This document shows positions 1 to 7,201 of a stretch of DNA of 15,014 nucleotides, one piece after another. The notes beneath the pieces were generated by a model that worked only from the letters and a program-made list of their open reading frames with translations, searched no databases and had not been told where the DNA came from. The position numbers were made by a program, and so were the translations under genes. The DNA comes from Opitutia bacterium UBA7441 (GTDB lineage: Bacteria > Verrucomicrobiota > Verrucomicrobiia > Opitutales > Coraliomargaritaceae), in contig DLQD01000146.1 of assembly GCA_002480015.1 (NCBI GenBank), positions 1 through 15,014 of the forward strand, given 5' to 3'. Each line of letters starts with the position of its first letter. Within the stretch, counting starts at the first letter, position 1.

Positions 1-3
1 ACA

Positions 4-80
4 GGGATTTGTTCCGAGGGAGCGCAGCGACCGACAAGACCGGGCGCGAAGCGAACCGGAACACCGCAGGTGAAAATCCC
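4..80. repeat. Imperfect inverted-repeat element, possible structured or REP-like repeat
   Basis: GGGATTT at 4-10 pairs with AAATCCC at 74-80, and GTTCCG at 11-16 pairs with CGGAAC at 57-62, giving a nested 13-bp stem. The right arm is interrupted by positions 63-73. That interruption can itself form a small hairpin (CACC at 62-65 with GGTG at 69-72). The central part is rich in short GCG/CGC motifs. The arrangement looks like a multibranched single-stranded DNA or RNA fold, as in REP-like intergenic repeats or a small structured RNA. It lies downstream of the tRNA-Gln terminator on the minus strand. No protein is supported here: the open frame across it also runs through the tRNA in antisense. 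Copy number and identity cannot be judged from one window. Confidence 0.4.
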
Positions 81-105
81 AGCATAAACGGCATAGCTGA
101 AAAAC

Positions 106-133
106 AAAAAAGCGCCCCGCACATACGAGACGC
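106..133 (-). terminator. Rho-independent terminator of tRNA-Gln
   Basis: Read on the minus strand, GCGTCTCG (133-126) pairs with CGGGGCGC (119-112) over 8 bp, including two G-U pairs, around a 6-nt loop. Six T's (111-106) and a second T-run follow immediately. The hairpin starts 8 bases after the encoded CCA end of the tRNA, so it closes a single-gene tRNA transcript. Confidence 0.75.
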
Positions 134-141
134 CTTAAAAG

Positions 142-215
142 TGGCAGGCTCACAGGGATTTGAACCCCGACAAACGGTACCAAAAACCGTTGTGCTACCA
201 TTACACCATGAGCCT
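142..215 (-). tRNA. tRNA-Gln (anticodon TTG)
   Basis: This is a 74-nt cloverleaf on the minus strand with the CCA end encoded (142-144). The acceptor stem is AGGCTCA at the 5' end (215-209) pairing with TGAGCCT (152-146), followed by discriminator G. The anticodon stem ACGGT/ACCGT closes a 7-nt loop, TTTTGGT, whose positions 34-36 read TTG, the glutamine anticodon. The T-arm CGGGG-TTCAAAT-CCCTG has the standard loop, and the D-arm contains the AATGGT region. The tRNA carries glutamine to CAA codons and, by wobble, CAG codons. It appears monocistronic, with its own promoter and terminator. No other tRNA adjoins it. Confidence 0.96.
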
Positions 216-228
216 ATAGAAGTGCGGA

Positions 229-256
229 ACAGTAGAAAGGCTGCTCCACTCGTCAA
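229..256 (-). promoter_or_regulatory. Probable housekeeping promoter of tRNA-Gln
   Basis: On the minus strand a TTGACG -35 box (256-251) is separated by 16 bp from a TACTGT -10 box (234-229). The predicted start is a few bases before the tRNA 5' end at 215. The -35 box matches five of six consensus bases; the -10 box is weaker. The boxes lie between the end of the ligase gene and the tRNA. Confidence 0.5.
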
Positions 257-275
257 GTATTCTGTTCAATATTTT

Positions 276-1880
276 TTAGCTGTCAACCATCAGCAAAGCG
301 CGCACTGAATCGAGCGTATCCGCGTCTTTGGCGAACTTGTCGATGCGCCAGCGCAAGATACGGGGAAAGCGCACGGCGATGCCTGACTTATGGCGCTTGG
401 ATTGGTTAATCCCCTCGAAAGCGATCTCAAAAACAAGCTCTGGTTCGACCACACGGACAGGCCCGTGCGAGTCGAGTGTATGCTGCCGTATCCAACGGTC
501 GACCTTGCGAATCTCTGCATCGCTGAGGCCGGAATAAGCCTTCGCGATTGGCACAAGTTGATCCTCCTGCCACACTGAAAAGGTGTAGTCGGTGTAAAGC
601 CCCGCGCGGCGGCCATGCCCTTGCTGGGCATAGACCATCACAGCGTCGATCGTATAGGGCGCAACTTTCCACTTCCACCAGTCGCCCTTCGTGCGACCTG
701 CGTGGTATGCCGCAGTCCTTTCTTTGAGCATAAGCCCTTCCACGTGTCGGCGACGCGAGCTCTCGCGCAATGAGGCCATGCCCTCCCACGAATCGGCTTC
801 GACCAAGGGGGACAGTCGAAAAGCGTCCTCAGGTAGATTGGCCGCCCAGGTTTCGAGTTTGGCCCTTCGTTCGGCAGTGCTTAGAGTCCTTAAATCCTCG
901 CCCCCCAGTTCGAGTAAATCGTAGGCCATAAATACGGCCACGACCTCTTTACGCAGCCTGGAGCTCACGGTCTTGCGGCCGAGGCGGCGCTGAAGCTCGG
1001 AAAACGGCGCGGGTTGATCGCCGTCCCAGGCTAATAGCTCCCCGTCGAGGACGACTGAGTCGGGCCAGAATGCAGCGGCCTCGACCACTTCGGGGAATTG
1101 CTCTGTGATCATCTCCTCACCCCGTGACCAGATGATGACCTCGCCTCCCCGCTTGATCAGTTGCGCGCGTATGCCGTCCCATTTCCACTCGATCTGCCAA
1201 TTCGAAACATCGCCCAGCTTGGCCTTGCTGTCCTCGTCTAATGGATAAGCTAGGCAGAAGGGATAAGGCTTCGCCGATTGGTTGCTGGAGTCATCGCCTG
1301 AAAAAAGCGCGCTGTAGGCTGAGGGCGTCGGTTGCCAGGTGCCCATCAGCCGATGCGCCATGACAGCGGGTTCGACTTGCGCGAGATCAGCCAGAGCAGC
1401 GCAGACGAGGGTTCGACTCACGCCGACTCGGAAGCCGCCAGTGATCAGCTTGTTGAAAATAAAGCAGCTCTCACTATCCATGCTCGACCAGATCGACTCG
1501 ATCCGTTGGCGTTGCTGCGCGGGTTCCATATCGCGAAGCGGTGCAATGTCCTCCTCGACCACTCGGTGGAGCGGACGGTCTGCGGCATCTGCAGAGCATG
1601 TGCCGTCTGCCAGCAATAAGGCGAGTGTTTCGGCCAAGTCTCCGACGTGATTGTAGCACTCCTCAACCATCCACAGCGGGAAGCCACAGGCCGCTCCCGC
1701 CCATTCGCGAAAATCCTTCAGTTTGACCGGCCGCTTGATGCGGTTACCTGCTAGAAAAAAGACCGCCCAGGCTCCATCAGCCGGAGACACTTCATCAAAG
1801 TAACGTTTCAACGCGGAAAGTTTTGCAGTCTTCCGGTTGGACGCATCGAGCTCCATGTAGAGTTCGGTAAAGCGTTTCAT
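276..1880 (-). CDS. ATP-dependent DNA ligase (exonuclease-associated bacterial type)
   Basis: This enzyme seals nicks in duplex DNA using ATP, through ligase-AMP and DNA-adenylate intermediates. It is separate from the essential NAD-dependent LigA and probably acts in repair. At 534 aa it has the usual length for the bacterial type with an N-terminal DNA-binding domain (about residues 1-200). The nucleotidyltransferase core carries motif I EWKWDG at 231-236, with K233 as the adenylated lysine. Further motifs are SRGEE at 252-256, LDGE at 278-281, EGLMLK at 381-386 and WWKWK at 401-405. The OB-fold domain ends with RFPRILRWR at 504-512. All expected motifs are intact. The start ATG overlaps the stop of the upstream exonuclease gene (ATGA), so translation is probably coupled; GGAGG sits directly before the ATG. 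In many bacteria this pair is joined by an Lhr-like helicase and the PdeM phosphoesterase. Neither lies next to it here, because a tRNA follows. No terminator is seen after the gene. Confidence 0.95.
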   Translation of the reverse strand: MKRFTELYMELDASNRKTAKLSALKRYFDEVSPADGAWAVFFLAGNRIKRPVKLKDFREWAGAACGFPLWMVEECYNHVGDLAETLALLLADGTCSADAADRPLHRVVEEDIAPLRDMEPAQQRQRIESIWSSMDSESCFIFNKLITGGFRVGVSRTLVCAALADLAQVEPAVMAHRLMGTWQPTPSAYSALFSGDDSSNQSAKPYPFCLAYPLDEDSKAKLGDVSNWQIEWKWDGIRAQLIKRGGEVIIWSRGEEMITEQFPEVVEAAAFWPDSVVLDGELLAWDGDQPAPFSELQRRLGRKTVSSRLRKEVVAVFMAYDLLELGGEDLRTLSTAERRAKLETWAANLPEDAFRLSPLVEADSWEGMASLRESSRRRHVEGLMLKERTAAYHAGRTKGDWWKWKVAPYTIDAVMVYAQQGHGRRAGLYTDYTFSVWQEDQLVPIAKAYSGLSDAEIRKVDRWIRQHTLDSHGPVRVVEPELVFEIAFEGINQSKRHKSGIAVRFPRILRWRIDKFAKDADTLDSVRALLMVDS

Positions 1881-2911
1881 CCTCCGGAATCTCCCTCTTC
1901 TGGCTCGCCGCCAAAACGAGTCGGCACTTCATATGCCTGTAGCCCGCGTTCCTGCTGCAACCAGCGCACGAGCGGAGCAGCATAGCCGTGCGTCACCCCG
2001 ACAGTCGCCGCCCCCGTGGCTTCAACCGTCTCCAAAATACCCTTCCAGTCGACATGATCGGAGACGACGAATCCGCGATCCAATGCACGCCGACGACGCG
2101 AGCCACGAATCGCCATCCAGCCCGAAGCGAACGCCAGCGAATACGGGGCGAACTTACGCAGCCAAGGCGTGTTCTGTACAGAGCCGGGCGCGACGATCAA
2201 TCCGCGCCCTTTGAGCCGATCCTTGCCTTCGGCGCTCGTTTTGAAAATACCGTCCGGTATCGGCCGGCCTGCGGCACGGTAATGAGGCAGCATCTTATCA
2301 ACCGCGCCGTGCACGCCGATCGGCCCGATACTTGGATCGATCCCGCAGAGTATCCGCTGCGCCTTCCCCAGAGAGTAGGCAAAGAGCACGGAGCAGCGCC
2401 CTGCTGCTTGGTTATCCCGCCACCAGCGATTGATCTGGTTAAAAACCACCTGCGGCTCGGGCCAATGGTAGACAGGGAGCCCGAAGGTTGCTTCCGTGAT
2501 CAGGTGGTGACAAGGCACTGGCTCAAAGGCCTCGCAGGATGCATCGGGCGCAATTTTGTAGTCCCCTGTCACCACCCAAACCTCTCCCTTGTGCTCAATA
2601 CGGATCTGGGAGGATCCGAGCAAATGACCCGCGGGATGGAAGGACACCGTGACTTCGCCGATGCGACGCTGCGCCCCATACGCCATGCTTGAGATAGGCG
2701 CATCCTGCCCGATTCGTTCGCGAAGGATCCCCGTCCCCGCTTCCGAGGTCAGATAACTCTTCATCCCACTGCGTGCGTGATCACTGTGAGCGTGAGTGAT
2801 CAGTGCTCGATCCACTCGCCGCCAGGGATCGATGTAGAAATCACCTTTCGCGCAATACAAGCCACAGGGTGTTGCTTGAATGAGGGGATGTCGGCTAATT
2901 TGCTTTAGCAT
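1877..2911 (-). CDS. Ligase-associated DNA exonuclease, metallo-beta-lactamase fold (SNM1/CPSF-like)
   Basis: This is a predicted metal-dependent nuclease that processes DNA ends before the partner ligase seals them. The 344-aa product shows the family hallmarks: PCGLYC at 15-20, GDFYIDPWR at 23-31 and the metal-binding HAHSDH at 40-45. These are followed by AGH with H96, TGDYK with D117, and TEATFG near 139-144. The C-terminal part carries the beta-CASP-like region. The reading frame continues upstream to a GTG at 3010 and has another ATG at 2989. I chose the ATG at 2911 because homologues begin a few residues before the PxGLYC motif, and a possible promoter lies between 2918 and 2946. If that promoter is real, the mRNA is nearly leaderless. 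The gene heads the operon with the ligase, overlapping it by 4 bases. The annotation rests on family knowledge; its activity is not experimentally broad knowledge. Confidence 0.92.
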   Translation of the reverse strand: MLKQISRHPLIQATPCGLYCAKGDFYIDPWRRVDRALITHAHSDHARSGMKSYLTSEAGTGILRERIGQDAPISSMAYGAQRRIGEVTVSFHPAGHLLGSSQIRIEHKGEVWVVTGDYKIAPDASCEAFEPVPCHHLITEATFGLPVYHWPEPQVVFNQINRWWRDNQAAGRCSVLFAYSLGKAQRILCGIDPSIGPIGVHGAVDKMLPHYRAAGRPIPDGIFKTSAEGKDRLKGRGLIVAPGSVQNTPWLRKFAPYSLAFASGWMAIRGSRRRRALDRGFVVSDHVDWKGILETVEATGAATVGVTHGYAAPLVRWLQQERGLQAYEVPTRFGGEPEEGDSGG

Positions 2912-2917
2912 TGCCGA

Positions 2918-2946
2918 TAGATATGGGCAATCTAGAAGGAAGTCAA
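2918..2946 (-). promoter_or_regulatory. Possible promoter of the exonuclease-ligase operon
   Basis: On the minus strand TTGACT (2946-2941) is followed after 17 bp by TATCTA (2923-2918). The -35 box is good; the -10 box matches only in its first three bases. Transcription would start at about the ATG at 2911, implying a leaderless message and supporting the shorter start. This is weak evidence based on a two-box match only. Confidence 0.33.
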
Positions 2947-3021
2947 AATTCCATACCAACTGGATTGAGGGCTTTGCAGCCACCCGCATCTTCTTTCCAG
3001 TAGACACCACCTCTAGTTTTC

Positions 3022-3642
3022 ATGAACACCACGCTCTTACTCATCCTCACTCCGCTCATCACCGCGGGCATCGGCTGGCTGACCAACTGGGTCGCCATCC
3101 AGATGCTCTTCCACCCGCGCGTTCCCATGCGGGTCTTTTTCTGGAAATGGCAAGGCCTGATCCCCCGCCGCCAACAACAGCTCGCCGCAGAGTCCGCGGA
3201 AATCATCGAGCGCGAAATCCTCCAGCAGCACATGATCCTGCACGAAATCCGCAAGATTGAGCTCGGCCCGTATCTCCAAGACGCCGCACATACAATCGTC
3301 TGGGAACGCATCGGCCCTCAACTTCGGGCCATTCCACTGCTCGGCGGATTTATCAACGATAGCACACTGGCCAAATTCGAAGTCATCGCCGCAGCGTCCA
3401 TGCAAGAAGAAGCAGGTCCTTTAATGGAAAAAGTCGCCACCCAGTTCGAAGCCTCCGTCAATCTAAAGCAGATGATCGAAGAGAACATCGCCGCTTTCGA
3501 CCTCGACCGTCTCGAAACTATTGTCAACCATGTCGCCAAGCGCGAGTTCCGCACCATCGAGCGCCTCGGAGCCGTACTCGGCTTCATCATCGGCTGCATT
3601 CAAGTCGCGCTCTTCGTCGCGACTGGTTCAATCCAGTTTTAA
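3022..3642 (+). CDS. DUF445 family membrane protein
   Basis: This is a 206-aa protein of the DUF445 (YheB/YjiN-like) family, whose biochemical role is unknown. An N-terminal hydrophobic segment (about 4-20) runs into the family motif GWLTNWVAIQMLFHP (18-32) and then a basic patch with IPRRQQQLA (47-55). The middle is amphipathic helix. A second hydrophobic segment lies near the C-terminus (about 181-201), preceded by the typical EFRTIERLGAVLGF (175-188). This gives an inner-membrane protein anchored at both ends, at the short end of the family's size range. The ATG at 3022 has no clear Shine-Dalgarno sequence. The gene is divergent from the repair operon. It lies 65 bases ahead of ispG on the same strand, so the two may be co-transcribed. 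Confidence 0.88.
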   Translation: MNTTLLLILTPLITAGIGWLTNWVAIQMLFHPRVPMRVFFWKWQGLIPRRQQQLAAESAEIIEREILQQHMILHEIRKIELGPYLQDAAHTIVWERIGPQLRAIPLLGGFINDSTLAKFEVIAAASMQEEAGPLMEKVATQFEASVNLKQMIEENIAAFDLDRLETIVNHVAKREFRTIERLGAVLGFIIGCIQVALFVATGSIQF

Positions 3643-3707
3643 AGAATTGCTTCATTTGGAAAGATGGTTCCGCTACTCAGATCTGCCTAGAAGCGACCAC
3701 CCATCCC

Positions 3708-5765
3708 ATGACGACTCCCGACACCTCCGATCTCCGCTACTGCGAATCCCGCTACCAAACCCGACGCCGCGTCTCCCGAGCAATCAATGTTGGCGGTGTC
3801 GCTGTCGGCGGCGATCATCCGATCCGCGTGCAGTCGATGACGACGACCCACACACAGGACGTCGACGCCACCGTGGCGCAAACACTGGCCCTGGCCGAGG
3901 CCGGCTGCGAAATCGTGCGTATCACCGCACCCAACAAAGCCGCCGCCGCCGCACTCGGAGAAATTTCAAAAAAAGTCCGCGCCGCCAAGTGTAAGGTGCC
4001 CCTCGTGGCCGACATTCACTTTCTTCCTGCTGCTGCGATGGAAGCAGCCAAGCACGTCGAAAAAGTGCGCATCAACCCCGGCAACTATGCCGACAAGAAG
4101 AAATTCGCCGTCCTAGAATACAGCGACGCCGCATACGAAGAGGAACTCGAACGCCTACACGAAGCCTTCAGCCCTATCGTGCTCCGTTGTAAGGAACTGG
4201 GACGTGCCATGCGCATAGGCACCAACCACGGTTCGCTCTCCGACCGCATCATGAACCGCTATGGCGACACCCCACTCGGTATGGTCGAGTGCGCACTCGA
4301 ATTCATCCGCATCGCCGAGAGCCATAATTACCATGACATCTGCCTATCCATGAAGGCAAGTAATCCGAAAGTCATGATCGAAGCCTACCGCCTCGCCGTT
4401 GCCCGGATGAACCAGGAAGCGATGCATTACCCCCTCCATCTCGGTGTGACCGAAGCCGGTGATGGCGAAGATGCCCGCGTCAAAAGTGCGATCGGTATCG
4501 GCACCCTGCTCAACGACGGCCTCGGCGACACCATCCGCGTCTCCCTGACCGAAGACCCAATCTACGAAATTCCCGTCGCTAGGGATTTAGCGAACAAAGC
4601 GATGGCACTCTGGAAGCAACAAGCCGATCAGCCTTTGTTCGAGCTCACGCACGATACCCTGGACCCCTTTGTCTTTAAAAAGCGTGCCACCCGCGTCGTC
4701 GAACTGAGTTCGAAGTGCTCGATTGGCGGCGAGTTCACGCCCGCTGTCATCGTGAAGACCGCACACAAAATCAACGACACACAAGCTATCATCCAAGACG
4801 TCTGCGCCACGCAGATGAAACTCAAGGAAAGTAAAATCGAAGGCCTCCAGTTCGAGGTCAACTCTGCTGATGATTTGCACCTTTTCGCCCCACTCCATGA
4901 AGCGCTCCAAAGCGTCGTGCAATGCTTCGTACTCGAACTTTCAGCCGATCTCGATATCGCCGATCTCGAAACCCTGGAATGGCCGGCCGAGAGCCTCGCC
5001 GGCATCACCCTGCTGCAACACATCCCGAAGGAGGACGCCTTCTACGTGGCCAATCTCCTCCAATTCTGCCGTGAGCGGGAGTTCAATTGTGCGATCGACT
5101 GCACAGCAGACGACCTCCGTGACGAAATAGGCGCACAGCTCGCGCCGATGGGCAGCGAGCGGCTCATCCTCACGCACAGCACCTCAGCTAATACGCGCCA
5201 CCCAGTCGGCACCTACCGCGCCCTCGCCGAAGCGGCTCAAGCTTTCGTGCCCGATGCTCCGATCTGGATCCGCAACACCGCGGGCAACACACTCGCTCCG
5301 CAAGACTACTTCTCCGACCGGCTACTCGAAAGCAGTATACTCAGCGGCGCACTCCTCTGCGACGGCATCGGCGACGTGATCAGTATCGAGACAGAGCCTC
5401 TGCTCACGAAAGCCACGACGCTAGCCTACAACATCCTGCAAGGTGCCCGCGCCCGTATCACCAAGACGGAGTTCGTCGCTTGCCCAAGTTGCGGTCGCAC
5501 TCTCTTCGACCTGCAGAGCGTCACACAAAAGATTCGTAGCCGCACCGATCACCTTAAAGGCGTCACGATCGCGATCATGGGTTGTATCGTCAACGGCCCT
5601 GGCGAAATGGCCGACGCCGACTTCGGCTACGTAGGTGGTGCTCCCGGCAAGATCAATCTTTATGTAGGCAAAGCGTGCGTCGAATACAACGTGCCTTCGA
5701 CTGAGGCGCTCGAGCGCTTAATCGACCTGATCAAAAAGCACGGCAAATGGGTGGAGCCGAGTTAG
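3708..5765 (+). CDS. ispG: 4-hydroxy-3-methylbut-2-en-1-yl diphosphate synthase, long insert-bearing form
   Basis: IspG (GcpE) converts methylerythritol cyclodiphosphate to HMBPP in the MEP isoprenoid pathway, using a [4Fe-4S] cluster. The N-terminal TIM-barrel motifs are clear: HPIRVQSMTTTHTQDV near 38-53, VADIHF near 101-106, KVRINPGN near 119-126 and LGVTEAGDGE near 245-254. At 685 aa it is far longer than the roughly 370-aa E. coli type. An additional domain of about 250-300 residues lies between the barrel and the iron-sulfur domain, as in plant, chlamydial and Bacteroidetes enzymes. The cluster ligands are present: C592 and C595 in CPSCGRT, then C626 and E633 in GCIVNGPGE. The start is the ATG at 3708, the first in frame; no Shine-Dalgarno is visible. 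A substrate-specific electron donor (ferredoxin or flavodoxin) is not encoded nearby. Confidence 0.97.
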   Translation: MTTPDTSDLRYCESRYQTRRRVSRAINVGGVAVGGDHPIRVQSMTTTHTQDVDATVAQTLALAEAGCEIVRITAPNKAAAAALGEISKKVRAAKCKVPLVADIHFLPAAAMEAAKHVEKVRINPGNYADKKKFAVLEYSDAAYEEELERLHEAFSPIVLRCKELGRAMRIGTNHGSLSDRIMNRYGDTPLGMVECALEFIRIAESHNYHDICLSMKASNPKVMIEAYRLAVARMNQEAMHYPLHLGVTEAGDGEDARVKSAIGIGTLLNDGLGDTIRVSLTEDPIYEIPVARDLANKAMALWKQQADQPLFELTHDTLDPFVFKKRATRVVELSSKCSIGGEFTPAVIVKTAHKINDTQAIIQDVCATQMKLKESKIEGLQFEVNSADDLHLFAPLHEALQSVVQCFVLELSADLDIADLETLEWPAESLAGITLLQHIPKEDAFYVANLLQFCREREFNCAIDCTADDLRDEIGAQLAPMGSERLILTHSTSANTRHPVGTYRALAEAAQAFVPDAPIWIRNTAGNTLAPQDYFSDRLLESSILSGALLCDGIGDVISIETEPLLTKATTLAYNILQGARARITKTEFVACPSCGRTLFDLQSVTQKIRSRTDHLKGVTIAIMGCIVNGPGEMADADFGYVGGAPGKINLYVGKACVEYNVPSTEALERLIDLIKKHGKWVEPS

Positions 5766-5784
5766 CATCCCGTCAAAGACAGTG

Positions 5785-5813
5785 TTGACGCGTTCGCGCA
5801 GTCGAAGTATAAA
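5785..5813 (+). promoter_or_regulatory. Sigma-70-type promoter for the DUF4010 gene
   Basis: TTGACG (5785-5790) and TATAAA (5808-5813) are separated by exactly 17 bp, with five of six consensus bases in each box. The predicted start near 5820 leaves a leader of about 27 nt before the ATG at 5847. The promoter lies in the gap after ispG, so the membrane-protein gene can be expressed independently. Confidence 0.65.
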
Positions 5814-5846
5814 AGAGCACGTTCTCTAGCTGAACTTTCACTGGTT

Positions 5847-7103
5847 ATGGACACCGTTTTACAGTCGCTTATCGTCAGCGCCAGTCTCGGCGCTTTGATC
5901 GGGTTGATCCGTCAATGGGGAGAACAGCAGGATCTCGACAAAAGTGACCTGCACTTTGCCGGCCTGCGGACATTTATCCTCTGGGCACTTCTCGGCTACA
6001 CGGCAGCCTTCATTTCCGGCGAATACTACCCAATGGCTTTTATTGCGGCCATGTGCTTAGTCAGCTTGCACATTCTTTTGCACGGGGTTGGCTCGCAGAA
6101 ATACACCTCGATCGGTCTGACCACCGGAGCTGCCGCATTAATAACTCTCTTCCTCGGTGCACTCGTCTTTTGGGATCGCCTGGCCTTCGCCGTGATGCTC
6201 GCCGCGCTGACTATGATCGTGCTGGGCATGAAGCAGATCAGCCACTCTTGGACGCGTCGCTTCACTCCTGAAGACATACGCTCGACCCTACAATTCGCTG
6301 CCGTTAGCGGCGTCATCTTACCCCTAGTGCCCGACCGGGGCTACGGTCCTTACGAGGCGCTCAATCCCTACAATCTATGGTGGATGGTGGTACTGATTTC
6401 CGGCTTAGGTTTCGTCGGTTATCTGCTGATGCGTGCGTTTGGCGCACGCGTCGGCGTTATTCTGACGGGGCTCATCGGGGGGCTGGCCTCCAGCACGGCA
6501 ACCACTCTCGCCTTCTGCCGGGAATCCAGAGAGTGCCCTGAACTATCGAAGAGCTTCGCCCTGGCGATCGTCATGGCCTGCACCATAATGCTCGGAAGAG
6601 TACTCATCATTTTGAGCGTGATCCACCCGCAGTTCCTTTACGCCCTCTGGCACCCCATGGCAATGATGGCCATCCCCGGCGTGATTTATACACTCGTCGT
6701 GCACGTCTTCTCTCAAAGAGAACATCCGGAAATGGATCTGCCTAGCCTGAAAAACCCGCTGGGCCTCTCCATCGCGATCAAGTTCGGTTTGATCTACGGC
6801 GTGATCTCAGTACTGGTCAAACTCTTCACCCAGACCGACCTGACAAAGGGTCTGCTCGCCCTGAGTTTCGTCTCGGGTTTGACGGATATGGACGCGATCG
6901 CACTGTCGATCACGCATAACTTGAAAGACCAAAGCATCGGCATCCGAATCGCCACTCACGCGGTCATTTTAGCCGCGATGGGCAATACCTTACTGAAGGC
7001 CGGGCTCGCTGTGAGTTTAGGTTCGTCCGCTCTTCGCAAGCAAGTTTGCATCGCACTCGGCGCAACCTTCCTCGCTGGGGCACTGGCCTATTGGATCGCG
7101 TAG
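5847..7103 (+). CDS. MgtC/SapB N-terminal plus DUF4010 polytopic membrane protein
   Basis: This is a 418-aa inner-membrane protein with about ten to twelve hydrophobic segments. The first 140 residues match the MgtC/SapB pattern. SASLGALIGLIRQW (11-24) is the glycine-rich first helix, followed by FAGLRTFILWALLG, which resembles the conserved GxRT region of that family. The rest matches DUF4010, with GLIGGLASSTATTLAF (about 208-223) and FVSGLTDMDAIALS (about 346-359) as conserved polar stretches inside membrane helices. The polar stretches suggest transport or ion sensing, but no substrate is established. The protein lacks the soluble C-terminal domain of virulence-type MgtC. It has its own promoter, ends 98 bases from the convergent parC gene, and shows no clear terminator. 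Confidence 0.87.
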   Translation: MDTVLQSLIVSASLGALIGLIRQWGEQQDLDKSDLHFAGLRTFILWALLGYTAAFISGEYYPMAFIAAMCLVSLHILLHGVGSQKYTSIGLTTGAAALITLFLGALVFWDRLAFAVMLAALTMIVLGMKQISHSWTRRFTPEDIRSTLQFAAVSGVILPLVPDRGYGPYEALNPYNLWWMVVLISGLGFVGYLLMRAFGARVGVILTGLIGGLASSTATTLAFCRESRECPELSKSFALAIVMACTIMLGRVLIILSVIHPQFLYALWHPMAMMAIPGVIYTLVVHVFSQREHPEMDLPSLKNPLGLSIAIKFGLIYGVISVLVKLFTQTDLTKGLLALSFVSGLTDMDAIALSITHNLKDQSIGIRIATHAVILAAMGNTLLKAGLAVSLGSSALRKQVCIALGATFLAGALAYWIA

Positions 7104-7201
7104 AGGCACGGGGCTGAGAGTGCACAGTCTAACGAATTCGGCGACCGATTCAAAGGATACCTTTTCTATCAACCCGCCCTCAGACGTCAATGAAGCCACC
7201 G

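Noticed and set aside
9..308. Plus-strand open frame of 99 codons
   Set aside because: It crosses the inverted repeat, runs antisense through the tRNA-Gln and its terminator, and enters the end of the ligase gene. Its predicted peptide resembles no family I know.
1988..2692. Plus-strand open frame of 234 codons antisense to the exonuclease
   Set aside because: The opposite frame encodes a motif-complete nuclease. The long antisense frame is expected from GC-rich third positions, and its peptide has no recognisable motifs.
7152..7164. AAAGG-ATA-CCTTT hairpin between the convergent DUF4010 and parC genes, followed by a short T-run
   Set aside because: The stem has only 5 bp with two G-C pairs and a 3-nt loop, too weak to call a terminator.
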